Source of the DNA: Acidisarcina polymorpha
GTDB lineage: Bacteria > Acidobacteriota > Terriglobia > Terriglobales > Acidobacteriaceae
Length of the DNA stretch: 64,000 bases
Assembly (NCBI RefSeq): GCF_003330725.1
Contig: NZ_CP030840.1
Location: 4,960,001 to 5,024,000 of the forward strand
Direction: 5' to 3'
Under the pieces are notes generated by a model. The model worked only from the letters and a program-made list of their open reading frames with translations, was not told the DNA's origin and made no database searches. Position numbers and translations under genes: made by a program. Shown piece by piece: positions 36,173-45,189 of this stretch (the stretch's first letter is position 1; the number at the start of each line of letters is the position of its first letter).

Positions 36173-39115
36173 TTGAGAGCGCAATATACCTTGATACCAT
36201 TAACCGCGGCATTCTTGCTGTCATTCCAGATCACGGCAAATGCGCAGCAGAGATCAGCGGCCTCAGAGCAGAAAGCGCAAGCTGCTACCCAGGCAGCCGA
36301 TGCCTCTGGCGACCCTAATACGCTTGATTACACGACAAGCTGGATCGGTAATACGTATCCGGGTAACGGCACGGAGCCAAACCACGCCTTGCAACACGTC
36401 CCTCTCGACGTGGACGGGATCTATGCCACTCCGGACGGCAAGATCTATAGCAACACTACCTGGGACGAAGGTGGCCGGCCGGTGAGCATTTTCAAGGAAG
36501 GGAAGCTGATCAGCCCTCTCAACGCGCTGAACAACAGCCCCAACTTTCAGAATGGCGGTGGCGACGCAGTTGCAGCTGACGAAAGGTATATCTACAAGGG
36601 CAATTCGGCGAACGGCACTGATGGCGGCCAAGGGATATCGGTCCTAAATGCCTCAGACCTGACCGGCGCATCGGTTTCGCTTACTGGCAGCAGCACCTTG
36701 CCAAAGAGCTATGAAGTGAACGGCATCACTATCGCGGACGGTAAGATTTATGTGGCCGAGGGCGACGAGAACGTGGTCGATGTCTTCGATCAAAAGACCT
36801 TGGGTTTGATTCGGAGCCTTTCCATCCTTGCTCCTGCCCGAATCGCCGTCGATCAACAGGGCGGTATTTGGGTAAGTGAAAATGACAATACTCCGTTACC
36901 TAATTTGGATGGCATCGTCTTCAACTACAACACAGATTATGGTCTCTCCACTATCAGGCATTTCGATTGCGCCGGCAAACTGATCAACACCATTACCTTA
37001 CCTGAAGGAGGAGAAGTTTCTGCGCTCTGGATTGACAATCTCGGTTTCCTGCTCGTGGGCGATGAGGGGCCGGACCAAAACATCAAAGTATACGGAAATC
37101 TGCTTTCCGCACCTTTCCTCGTAAGAACGCTCGGAGTTAAAGGCGGCGTCTACGCCGGAAACAAGGACCAACGAGGCACGATCGGACCCTGGCGCTTCAG
37201 AGGTATCACTGGGATAGCGACCGATAGTCTTAACAACCTCTATGTAAGTCAGAATGGCTGGGGCTATGCCCATGGTAACGGGCACGGAACGCAGCTACAA
37301 AGCTATAATATCTTCGGAGAGACTAACTGGTCAGTCGACGGACTCGAATTTGTGACCACAATGGATATGGATCAGCATACACAACGTGACATTTACGATC
37401 CCTACCACCACTTTAAAGTCGACTTCAGTCGCCCCGCGGGACAGGAGGCCACCTACGTCGCCGATACTGTTGACCGCTTCCGCTACCCCGACGACGTACG
37501 CATCACAGGCATTTCTTCCACCACGCAAATCCAATACATTGAAGGGAAGAAATTCTTGCTGGTGGGGCCTCAGAGCGGCGGCTACATGGCTATTTATCGC
37601 TTTGACGATAGCGCCTCTGGTCCAGGGAAAGAGATTGCAATACCGTGCGCTGCATTCGATTACGGGGCGTTTCAGGGCAAGTATCAGGATTTTGACGTTC
37701 AGCCTGACAATGGAGAGTTTATCTGGAGAGATCTGAACGGAGATGGCAAACTGCAATTGGATGAATTCCTGGAACCTCCAAATGACCTTCATCGCGACGG
37801 TGGTACTTTCTGGATGGACTCCAACGGCGACGTCTGGCAGGTAAACTATCAGGCAGAATATCCCCCGTATGAGAATTCCATCCACCTCCGTCGATACCTT
37901 TTTCAAGGGTTTGATTCCTATGGCGCCCCAATTTACGACTTCAATCACATGGTCGTCTATGATGCTCCAAACGATTTCCAAGGTCTTACCAGTGTTGGAA
38001 GCGCTATCTTTGATCCTCAGGAGACCGACGGCGGAACTCTATATGTGTACGGGGGCACCAACCAAATTGCCCGATATGACCACTGGGACAAGGGCAACAG
38101 AACGCCCAAGTGGATACTCAACGTCCCGTTTGACCCGGATCCCAATAACACCTGGTCTCCTGAGTCCTTCACGCAGGATCGAAAATACGTGTTCGTTGAT
38201 TTCAATACTCCCCATTACACACTCATCTATAGCACCACAGACGGTTCTTACGTCGGGAGGTTTACTCCAGGCACGGATGTAGGAGGTTTGCCAAACATCG
38301 GCAACGACGATGAATGGCAGTCCATTCGCGCACATCACTTAAAAAACGGCGAATACCTCTTATTGAAAGAAGAGGATTACCAAGCTAAGCAACTGCTATT
38401 TAAATGGACTCCGCCATCGACTCTCACTAAAATTTCAGCTCCGGCTCCGCCGACGTCAGTGACGGCCGTACCCGCTGACGAACAGGTCACCTTGTCGTGG
38501 ACCGGCGGAGCAGGAGCGCTGGTCTACACCGTGTCGCGCAGTACCACAAAGGGCGGCCCATATACGGCCGTCGACAGTGGAATTTATCAGACCAACGTGA
38601 CGGATCTCGGCCTGACCAATGGGACGACTTACTACTATGTCGTATCGTCACTCAGTGAGACCGGAACAAGCATCAACTCCCCCGAATTGGAAGTCACTCC
38701 GGTGGCTTACGGAAAAACGTATGAAGCTGAGGATTCTGTCATCAGTGGAGCAAACATCTATCCGTGCCCTCTGTGTTCGGGCGGCGCCTTAGTTGGCTAC
38801 CTGGTTCCTGGAACGTCCATGACGTTTACGGTCACCGTTCCGGCCACAGGCGCGTATGCTATTCGCATCTATGATTGCAACGGTGATAGCACCACGCCGC
38901 CTGCAGACACCATAGGCATCAAGATTAATGACGGGGCCCAGGGTGTCTCGCCCGTGTTGCCATTTACAGGAACTTATTCCACACCCGGGTATGTCACTTT
39001 TAATGCGTCGCTCAGCCAAGGAAAGAATGCGATCGTGCTTGGAGACCCATCCACATTTACAAATGGCTCTCCGAATATCGACCGCATTGTGGTGCCTACA
39101 GCCCCAAGTCCATAG
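36173..39115 (+). CDS. secreted beta-propeller protein with FN3 and CBM-like domains (paralogue C)
   Basis: A 980-residue secreted protein started at a TTG by AGGAGG. The signal peptide is YTLIPLTAAFLLSFQITANA. The propeller (about 40-750) shares TTSWIGNTYPG, ATPDGKIYSNTTWDEGG, DIYDPYHHF and EEDYQAKQLLFKWTP with paralogues A and B, and has the EF-hand-like loop DLNGDGKLQLDE. An FN3 domain (about 755-835, VTLSWTGGAGALVYTVSRS) and a CBM6/35-like domain (about 845-975, KTYEAEDSVISGANIY, NIDRIVV) follow. Accessory domains differ from those of paralogue A, so tails were swapped onto a common core. No catalytic residues can be named; extracellular glycan binding is the best inference. Confidence 0.83.
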   Translation: MRAQYTLIPLTAAFLLSFQITANAQQRSAASEQKAQAATQAADASGDPNTLDYTTSWIGNTYPGNGTEPNHALQHVPLDVDGIYATPDGKIYSNTTWDEGGRPVSIFKEGKLISPLNALNNSPNFQNGGGDAVAADERYIYKGNSANGTDGGQGISVLNASDLTGASVSLTGSSTLPKSYEVNGITIADGKIYVAEGDENVVDVFDQKTLGLIRSLSILAPARIAVDQQGGIWVSENDNTPLPNLDGIVFNYNTDYGLSTIRHFDCAGKLINTITLPEGGEVSALWIDNLGFLLVGDEGPDQNIKVYGNLLSAPFLVRTLGVKGGVYAGNKDQRGTIGPWRFRGITGIATDSLNNLYVSQNGWGYAHGNGHGTQLQSYNIFGETNWSVDGLEFVTTMDMDQHTQRDIYDPYHHFKVDFSRPAGQEATYVADTVDRFRYPDDVRITGISSTTQIQYIEGKKFLLVGPQSGGYMAIYRFDDSASGPGKEIAIPCAAFDYGAFQGKYQDFDVQPDNGEFIWRDLNGDGKLQLDEFLEPPNDLHRDGGTFWMDSNGDVWQVNYQAEYPPYENSIHLRRYLFQGFDSYGAPIYDFNHMVVYDAPNDFQGLTSVGSAIFDPQETDGGTLYVYGGTNQIARYDHWDKGNRTPKWILNVPFDPDPNNTWSPESFTQDRKYVFVDFNTPHYTLIYSTTDGSYVGRFTPGTDVGGLPNIGNDDEWQSIRAHHLKNGEYLLLKEEDYQAKQLLFKWTPPSTLTKISAPAPPTSVTAVPADEQVTLSWTGGAGALVYTVSRSTTKGGPYTAVDSGIYQTNVTDLGLTNGTTYYYVVSSLSETGTSINSPELEVTPVAYGKTYEAEDSVISGANIYPCPLCSGGALVGYLVPGTSMTFTVTVPATGAYAIRIYDCNGDSTTPPADTIGIKINDGAQGVSPVLPFTGTYSTPGYVTFNASLSQGKNAIVLGDPSTFTNGSPNIDRIVVPTAPSP

Positions 39116-39143
39116 CCTGCAATCTACAATTCGACTAAGTATT

Positions 39144-39176
39144 CGGTGCTTGTCTGTTGCGTTAGGACAGGCACCG
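39144..39176 (+). terminator. hairpin terminator candidate after paralogue C
   Basis: CGGTGCTTGTC (39144-39154) pairs with GACAGGCACCG (39166-39176) with one G-U pair and an 11-base loop, 29 bases after the stop. No T tract follows. Confidence 0.5.
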
Positions 39177-39582
39177 GAGCACCCCTAGATGAGCTCTTAG
39201 TGAGAGTATCTATTAGTATCAAGGGCCTGCACTAACCGTTTTAGTCGAATGATGAACGCGCCCGTTCTTTCAATTGGAAACGCGGGCCTCGCCGCTTAAA
39301 CGTGGAAGTTGTCCTTTCTTTGCATTTTAACCATCTTTTCATCTCATCTTAGGTGTTTGGACTCAGAGTCCTCAGATGGATGGGGCGAAACGATGGGCAG
39401 CGGCTGCAAATAGAGAGCCCCGCGACGATTGATAGAGCATATTGTGGTAAAACGAATCGGCCACGGCAGACGCAAACTCCTCTAAGCCAAGCATGGGCAT
39501 GTCCCGAATTTGATGCCGCACTACTAATCCTGTTGACCTGCCCCCATTCTTCGTCCAGTTTGGTGTACGAAATCATAACTCG

Positions 39583-39840
39583 GTAGTGTCCAGAGTTTTT
39601 CGCACTTTCGATCTTCGTTGGGACTTAGGAAGGTTGTTGGGTTGCGGTTGATTTACTCTGGCCCCCCATGGGGCCAGAGTAAAAGGTCATGCGATGGCGA
39701 CGATTTCGGCGAGCCGGTTCATCTGTAGATAGCGTTTGGTTCCCCAGCGGGTTCCGGCGACGTGTCTGAGCCGGGCTGCCACTAACATCAACGCCGACTT
39801 GCCGTCCGCGACCCTCTCTATCCCTGAAGAACACAGTTCT
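39583..39840 (-). mobile_element. transposase C-terminal fragment, probably IS256/mutator type, with one IS end
   Basis: On the minus strand the frame ending at TGA (complement of 39687-39689) reads ERVADGKSALMLVAARL, then RHVAGTRWGTKRYLQMNRL, resembling the C-terminus of some IS256-type transposases. Beyond the stop lie a perfect stem-loop and CTCTGGACACTACC, a likely outer IS end near 39588-39601. The 5' part of the transposase and the other end are missing, so this is an inactive remnant. Family assignment is tentative. Confidence 0.5.
39652..39683. repeat. perfect 14-base inverted repeat, 4-base loop
   Basis: TTTACTCTGGCCCC (39652-39665) and its exact complement (39670-39683) flank CCAT. 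It lies just past the transposase stop, so it is likely the transposase terminator or part of the IS end. Confidence 0.7.
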
Positions 39841-39933
39841 GACCGTTCACCGCCCCCGAGGCGCTTGTCAGGCTAATACAGTGAAGGTTGTTCCACTTCC
39901 GCGATCAGCATTGTCGAGAAAGAAGGAGAGCAG

Positions 39934-40236
39934 ATGCCCATCGCCCCGAAGAAGTCCCGATGCTGCCCGATAGCGAGGAGTCTGGCTGTCTTGTCCGAGA
40001 GGTGGAAGGCTATAGTCGTCTGGCATCTCCTGTCCGGTCGCAAACGCTACTCTGACCTGCTAAATCTCGCTGCGGTCGTACCGGAGCATATTCTCACACA
40101 AGTTTTACGTCCATTGGCCATCGACGGCGGTATTCAAAAGACAGATGCGCACTAAAAGCTAACGGATCTTGGCTCAGGGCTCATCCTGGCAATGGTTGGC
40201 AAGTTTCCGTTTTATTACATTGCCGGCTTCAGCTAG
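39934..40236 (+). pseudogene. HxlR-family regulator, broken
   Basis: The first 73 codons are a normal HxlR winged-helix start: CCPIARSLAVLSERWKAIV, GRKRYSDLLNLAAVVPEHIL, TQVLRPLAIDGGIQKT. A TAA at 40153-40155 stops it. The same frame goes straight on with KLTDLGSGLILAMVG, the wing that normally follows about ten residues later, to a TAG at 40234-40236. So about ten codons are missing and a stop stands where Tyr is expected. HxlR proteins usually control a nearby detoxification gene, but none is intact here. Confidence 0.7.
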
Positions 40237-41089
40237 CCTCCCGCAACTCTGTTCCACTATCAAGGTTCTGCTTGCCAGAGCTACCGACAATGTATGGTCC
40301 GCCGCAGGACTGCAAGGGAACAGCTTCGGAGCGATAGACAAGTCTGCGGCAATGTATTCGGCCTTCGAGTGGAGACCTTCTCTCCTGGCCACGATGAGTT
40401 CCGCTGCGTGCCTGTCCTTACAAGTCGGTCGGTCGTTTGAAGTCCATTATCGGTATCAGGTTGAAGGCACGCCGTTGTGACTGTTCTTTCGTCGTTGCTG
40501 TTCCTGTGCAGACTTCGGTGGGTAAGCTTAAATCTGTTGATGTGGCGCTGTTAGTGGTGGCATAAGTTCAGGCCGCGCGGCACTTGCATATGGGCAGGTC
40601 GAAACCACCTCAGCCAGTCATTCCGCACGGAGGACTGTACGGCAAGCGGTCGAGAGAAGAAGCGATCGAACAATGCCGCCCAATGGCGTTATGTATATGA
40701 CTCATCTCGCTATGCGGCTGAATTGCACGCGCTTCACTCTGAATCGTTGAGAGACGGTTCGTCCCTGTCTTCGGACCGTCGGTTTTCCGCCACCGACCTC
40801 AGCGGGCCCTTCCAAACCCCCACCCTGCAAGCGTCCGCTTCGCGGCTAAAACTTGGAGACCTGCGCAAATGGACTCCACCCCGACTGCGCGGCGACAATG
40901 GGCTTCCCCAATCATCGCGACTGAGCCGAGCCTCGGAGAGGCCTCCAGCGGGGAAGATGCGATTACAATACCGTGAGCTGCAGCCCTTACATCGTGCACA
41001 TGGATCTTCTGTTGCCCTGCTATTGCCATGGGTCCTGGAGAGGACAATCGTTATACTGATCTCATTAGGAGTCGAACGGAGAATCTACT
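40237..41089. other. 853-base gene-poor region
   Basis: Open frames exist on both strands (for example 40723-41124 plus and 40799-41047 minus) but none has a recognisable domain or ribosome site. It may contain unrecognised decayed genes. Confidence 0.45.
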
Positions 41090-41593
41090 TTGGCGCTGGA
41101 CGAGAGTGGCTGCAACATACATGACTTGAGTTTGCTGGACGCGGCAGCGGTACTCTTATTGAATAACAGGAATGCCAAAGAAACATCTGCTCTCGATCCC
41201 GCTGGTCTTACAAGACTGCTCAACATGGCTTTCTATGTGCGAGGCCTAGACCTTGGTGCAACGGCGTTCTTGATTGCGCTCGATCACAATGCTGCATACG
41301 TAAATCCAAACTTCTTATGGTTCAAGGCGTCTCTGACATCGTTTGTCTATATTGATCGCATCGTCGTCTCAAGTTTGGCTCGTGGATCTGGAATTGGTAG
41401 AGTTCTCTACGCGGATCTTTTTGCAGCCGCGAAACGATCCGGTCATGATCGCGTGGTCTGTGAGGTCAATGTCGAACCTCCGAACCTCGCATCGGAGGCT
41501 TTTCATCTCGCAATGGGCTTCGAGGAGATCGGCCAGGCCACGATTCACGACGGCACGAAAGTCGTGCGCTACTTCAAGAAGACCTTGGTCTAG
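41090..41593 (+). CDS. GNAT-family N-acetyltransferase
   Basis: A 167-residue protein with the GNAT core: SFVYIDRIVVSSLARGSG (beta-strand 4 and start of the acetyl-CoA loop), GIGRVLYADLFAAAKRSGH, then EVNVEPPNLASEAFHLAMGF and RYFKKTL at the end. The R/Q-x-x-G-x-G/A loop (ARGSGIG) binds acetyl-CoA. The start is a TTG preceded by ACGGAGAA. Substrate is unknown. It stands alone in a decayed stretch and is followed by a TetR relic, so it may be a survivor of a lost regulator/enzyme pair. Confidence 0.82.
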   Translation: MALDESGCNIHDLSLLDAAAVLLLNNRNAKETSALDPAGLTRLLNMAFYVRGLDLGATAFLIALDHNAAYVNPNFLWFKASLTSFVYIDRIVVSSLARGSGIGRVLYADLFAAAKRSGHDRVVCEVNVEPPNLASEAFHLAMGFEEIGQATIHDGTKVVRYFKKTLV

Positions 41594-41689
41594 GTTGGGC
41601 GGTGCGCGTGCAAATTAGGCGGCATGAGACAGGTCCATACATATGCTCCCTTTACCTCTCTAAGACGACCGGCCATCATGAAGTCATGG

Positions 41690-41860
41690 GCAAGATAAAG
41701 CCATCGCCAAGCCATTCTCGGTGCCGGTTTGAAGGCTTTTCACAGCAATGGCTACAACGCCAAGAAAGTACAGGACGTTGTGCTCTTGGCCGGTGTGACA
41801 AAGGATCGTTTTACAACCACTTTGCCAGCAAGAGACGCCCGGCAATCACCGCGTAACCCC
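41690..41860 (+). pseudogene. relic of a TetR-family regulator N-terminus
   Basis: One frame reads LGAGLKAFHSNGYNAKKVQD, then VVLLAGVTK; the next frame continues GSFYNHFASK, ending soon after at TAA. Together they are the classic TetR helix-turn-helix and FYxHFxSKxxL motif interrupted by a one-base deletion near 41808. The ligand-binding domain is absent. The remainder of 41594-42083 shows no gene. Confidence 0.72.
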
Positions 41861-42083
41861 AAAGATACGGATGCCTCTGTCGAATCGATTCAATGTCAGC
41901 CGGACACAATTGTGAAAAACAGGCCCAAGGTTCAAAAGTGAACGTCGCTCCACTCCACCATTCCGCTATCTTACATCGGTAAAGGTCGTTCTATACGTTT
42001 GGAAACACCGTCAGCTCGGACCGACCAACAGCAACCCGTCGAATCCCTATGCATTGAGCGGCATGACCAAATGAAGCTTCGAG

Positions 42084-42995
42084 ATGAGGACAAGCCGGAT
42101 GCTGACACACGGAACAGCTAACGAACAACTCAATTCCACTCCTCACATTGGGCATCGTTTCGAGACTACTCTGCTGACGATCAATCGTTTTCCCGCGCAC
42201 CCCTATGAAGTGAACTTCAAGGCCGATCGGGATGTAGTTGCGATTGCTTCTGGCATATCAATCGGCCTGAAAGCTTATGACACCGATCGCAGAACTCGCT
42301 TACATGTACTGCCTGGAAGGGCAGATTTTCATCCAGTTGGTTCAGAGACCTACGTGCGAGCAGAGGAAACCAGCGGTTTAGTGGTATTTTCATTCGATCC
42401 GTCTCTCCGGCAAGAACTTCTTGCGGACGTAGCTGCAACACAGAGGGATTGCACCGTTGAGACGGTTGAGGACATTGTGTCGCACTATGCTAGCGCTGTT
42501 GCGCCTGTAATCAGCTCGCTTTTGGAAACAGGCCTCCGCAATGGATCGATTCAGGGAGAAACTCTGGCAGTTAATTTCTTCGACGCTGTCTTGCGCCGCG
42601 CCCTGAACGTCCACGGCAATCCGCGCCGCCCCGGACTAGACTCCAGACGCCTTCGAAGGGTGCTGGAGTATCTTGAAGAGAATTTGCATCGAGATATTTC
42701 TTTGAGGCAGCTTTCCAGTGTCGCATCGTTGCAACTAAACCACTTCATTCGTGCTTTCAAACAGGCCACCGGCATCGCCCCGCATCAGTATCTGCTGACG
42801 AGGCGTATCGAGCGTGCAAAGGATCTATTGCGCTCGACGGATCTGTGCATAGCCGAGATCTCCTATTTGCTGACGTTTTCCTCGCAAGCGCACTTCAGCA
42901 ACGTCTTCAAAACCCTAACGAACATCACTCCTTTGGCGTACCAAAACCGAACGGTGATGATGCTGCAGGCCCAGCAAAGCAATACGGTCGGGTGA
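42084..42995 (+). CDS. AraC-family transcriptional regulator
   Basis: A 303-residue regulator. The N-terminal 170 residues are a sensor domain without clear family marks. The C-terminal DNA-binding domain (about 190-295) has both helix-turn-helix motifs: SLRQLSSVASLQLNHFIRA and IAEISYLLTFSSQAHFSNV, ending TPLAYQN. A second ATG lies five codons in (42099). It is the first intact plus-strand gene before the redox cluster starting at 43379, and is a candidate regulator of it, though a 383-base gap intervenes. Confidence 0.88.
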   Translation: MRTSRMLTHGTANEQLNSTPHIGHRFETTLLTINRFPAHPYEVNFKADRDVVAIASGISIGLKAYDTDRRTRLHVLPGRADFHPVGSETYVRAEETSGLVVFSFDPSLRQELLADVAATQRDCTVETVEDIVSHYASAVAPVISSLLETGLRNGSIQGETLAVNFFDAVLRRALNVHGNPRRPGLDSRRLRRVLEYLEENLHRDISLRQLSSVASLQLNHFIRAFKQATGIAPHQYLLTRRIERAKDLLRSTDLCIAEISYLLTFSSQAHFSNVFKTLTNITPLAYQNRTVMMLQAQQSNTVG

Positions 42996-43378
42996 TCTCT
43001 GCCCATTCCGTGTTGCGCGTTGAGGGTCTTGCCATCGCGAACGCCGTCTGCCGCCGGAGGATCTGGACTGCAGACGGTTCGCTGCCCTGCAACAGACCCG
43101 ACCTTCCTGCCTTGAACGGAGTGGTATGTGCCAAAGATTGCTAATTTTCTGAAATACAAAATGGGAGCGATTGCGAGACGCTTGACTAGTTGAGCAGGGG
43201 CCGGGCGGCGGACGGATACGCTCCATCCGCTGTCCTACCAAAAGAATTTTGGTAGGTCGTGGCAGTCGTTCACCGGGTTCCTCTTGTGGAGACAGCCACC
43301 ACAGAACGATCGCAGACAAAAGCGCCCACACTCCTCAGCGCACTGAAAAGAATTTGATGAGTTGTAAAGGAGATTAGC
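42996..43378. other. 383-base upstream region of the redox cluster
   Basis: No credible gene. It contains the perfect inverted repeat at 43234 and an AAGGAG ribosome site just before 43379, and is the likely promoter region of the redox cluster. Confidence 0.55.
43234..43256. promoter_or_regulatory. perfect inverted repeat upstream of the redox cluster
   Basis: CCTACCAAAA (43234-43243), GAA, TTTTGGTAGG (43247-43256): ten-base arms, three-base centre. It sits about 125 bases before the first gene of the cluster. It could be an operator or a terminator of the AraC transcript; no T run argues for the former. Confidence 0.45.
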
Positions 43379-43930
43379 ATGTCATCGCAAGGGCTTGAAC
43401 AAACGGATACCGGTTTTTCGATCTACACGATTGAGAACGCACCCTCAGAAACGAAGCCGCTGCTTGAGGGCATCAAGAAAACATACGGGGGCTTTCTGCC
43501 AAACCTGATTGCCGTTTTAGGTGGCAGTGCACCATTACTTGCAGCCAACGTAGCTCTGTTTGAACAGGTTGAGAAGATCTCGCTTTCAGCCATCGAACAG
43601 CAGGTCGTCGAACTAGCAATCAGCAACCAAAATAATTGTGAGTACTGTGTTGCCGGCCACGTCTTTCTTTCGCGAAAGCTCCCGCAAGAACCTCTGATCG
43701 CGGCGCGCTCCGGTAAGTCTATCGCTGAGCCGAAGCTGGAGTCATTGCGGTCATTTGCGGTCGAGATGGTCCGCACCGCTGGTTCACCAGCAGCGGATGT
43801 GCGCGACAGCTTCTTCGCTCATTACAGTCGCCAACAGGCTTTGGAAGTGATCCTCCTCCTGACGCTTAAGACCCTTCACAACTACACGAACAACCTTGCA
43901 GAGACTCCGATTGACGAAATTTACAAGTAA
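43379..43930 (+). CDS. carboxymuconolactone decarboxylase / AhpD-like protein
   Basis: A 183-residue all-helical protein of the CMD/AhpD fold. The redox motif NNCEYCVAGH supplies Cys87, Cys90 and His94, the CxxCxxxH arrangement of AhpD-type alkylhydroperoxidases. A good AAGGAG precedes the ATG. It opens a run of plus-strand genes for redox proteins, so a peroxide- or electrophile-linked thiol role is likelier than true decarboxylation. Exact activity is not proven. Confidence 0.88.
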   Translation: MSSQGLEQTDTGFSIYTIENAPSETKPLLEGIKKTYGGFLPNLIAVLGGSAPLLAANVALFEQVEKISLSAIEQQVVELAISNQNNCEYCVAGHVFLSRKLPQEPLIAARSGKSIAEPKLESLRSFAVEMVRTAGSPAADVRDSFFAHYSRQQALEVILLLTLKTLHNYTNNLAETPIDEIYK

Positions 43931-44059
43931 GCGCTAAGCCTCGTCGGGATTAGCAAGCAACCATCAGCTCGCTCTCGTGAAGATGTCATGGCACAGATTG
44001 CATTGACGCCTTGTGCGATAAAACTTCATACCCCACACAACCCGAAAGGAATGATCCTC

Positions 44060-44485
44060 ATGACACGTTTCCATAAACTGATAAGCACCGCATCCTTACT
44101 ACTAGCCGCAACTCTCACCTCAGCACATGCTCAAGACGCCACACCTCTCCAAACAGGCGTTTTTCACGGTCAGGTCCACGCGACCAGCGGACGCGCATCG
44201 GTCTACAAGGGGACGGACGGTAAGTTGACCCTACGGCTCACGAACTTTAAGACTTCGAATGGGCCTGATGTGCATGTGCTGCTCATCGCGGCCGATGATG
44301 CGCAAGACAATGACAATTTCCTGAAAGGTAACGTCGAGCGTATCGAACTCGGCAAGCTCAAAGGTAACGAAGGCGACCAGAACTACGACATCCCTGCCGG
44401 AACTGACCTCGCGAAGTTTCATCGCATTGCGATCTATTGCGTGCGCTTCAATGCGAACTTCGGCACAGCGCCTCTTGAAAAATAA
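44060..44485 (+). CDS. secreted DM13-domain protein
   Basis: A 141-residue exported protein: signal peptide LISTASLLLAATLTSAHAQ, then one DM13 domain (FHGQVHATSGRASVYKG, LRLTNFKTSNGPDVHVLL, ELGKLKGNEGDQNYDIPAG). The ATG at 44060 is placed 9 bases after GAAAGGA; the in-frame ATG at 44051 is too close to it. DM13 is predicted to be a redox or electron-transfer domain in eukaryotic DOMON proteins, but bacterial function is unproven. The Cys near the end (IAIYCVRFN) is at the position of the DM13 conserved Cys; the next paralogue lacks it. Confidence 0.85.
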   Translation: MTRFHKLISTASLLLAATLTSAHAQDATPLQTGVFHGQVHATSGRASVYKGTDGKLTLRLTNFKTSNGPDVHVLLIAADDAQDNDNFLKGNVERIELGKLKGNEGDQNYDIPAGTDLAKFHRIAIYCVRFNANFGTAPLEK

Positions 44486-44585
44486 GAGATCGTCGGCAAG
44501 GACTGCTGTTAGAGGCTATGGCCGGTCACGCAGCCCTTTGTGACCGGGTTCTTCTTCACCCGCAATTGTGCATTAGGTAAATCAA

Positions 44586-45083
44586 ATGGTTGGCTTTCTA
44601 CGCAAGCACAAAGCGCTCTCTGGAATGGTATCCGCGATCATCTTGACCGCGCTATGGTATCTCTTCCGTCCCGAGAAGCTGTTCATCAATGAGCGCGTGA
44701 ACGAAGCAGCTCCGGTTGCCGCAGTTGGCCAAGCACACCCAATCTACACCGGCCGACTCCATGGAGAATTGCATGAAGTCAGTGGGCGCGCCACGATCTT
44801 ACGTCAAACCGACGGAACACTGATTCTGAGGTTAAGCGATTTTCATACAACGATTGATCCGGACCTACATGTAGTCCTTGCCCTTGCCGACGATCCGGCT
44901 CTAAAAAGCACCTCGCCAGGGAAGGGTTTAGCCTCGGTTGACGTGGGTGCCCTGAAAGGCAACGTAGACGATCAGAGCTATAGTATTCCCGCAAATACAG
45001 ACCCCGCGCGGTACAACACCGTCGCCATTTACAGCGAACGATCACAGGCAGTGTTTGGAGCGGCAAGCTTGCAGCCGTTTTGA
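44586..45083 (+). CDS. membrane-anchored DM13-domain protein
   Basis: A 165-residue paralogue of the preceding gene. Residues 10-27 (LSGMVSAIILTALWYLF) form a membrane anchor instead of a cleaved signal. The DM13 domain shows YTGRLHGELHEVSGRATILR, LRLSDFHTTIDPDLHVVL, DVGALKGNVDDQSYSIPAN. Where the first copy has IYCVRFN this one has IYSERSQ, so the conserved Cys is replaced by Ser. Such a tandem suggests two subunits or divergence of role. Biochemistry is unknown. Confidence 0.85.
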   Translation: MVGFLRKHKALSGMVSAIILTALWYLFRPEKLFINERVNEAAPVAAVGQAHPIYTGRLHGELHEVSGRATILRQTDGTLILRLSDFHTTIDPDLHVVLALADDPALKSTSPGKGLASVDVGALKGNVDDQSYSIPANTDPARYNTVAIYSERSQAVFGAASLQPF

Positions 45084-45189
45084 ACTAGGTCGTGCTTACG
45101 TCAGTTTCCGGTGGAAGCAGGCTTAGCGATTGTTCCAACGAGAAGCCGGCCACCGCGCATACATAAAGAGAGATCGAAGGAGAAGAGAG

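Larger units (their letters stand above)
39116..39933. other. 818-base gene-poor region with hairpin and IS fragment
   Basis: Contains the terminator-like hairpin at 39144, the transposase fragment at 39583-39840 and its stem-loop. The stretch 39180-39580 shows no coding potential I can support. Confidence 0.6.

Noticed and set aside
40169-40480. Frames between the HxlR pseudogene and the GNAT gene, including 40723-41124
   Set aside because: No ribosome site, domain or coherent hydrophobic pattern; one overlaps the HxlR relic and another overlaps the GNAT start.
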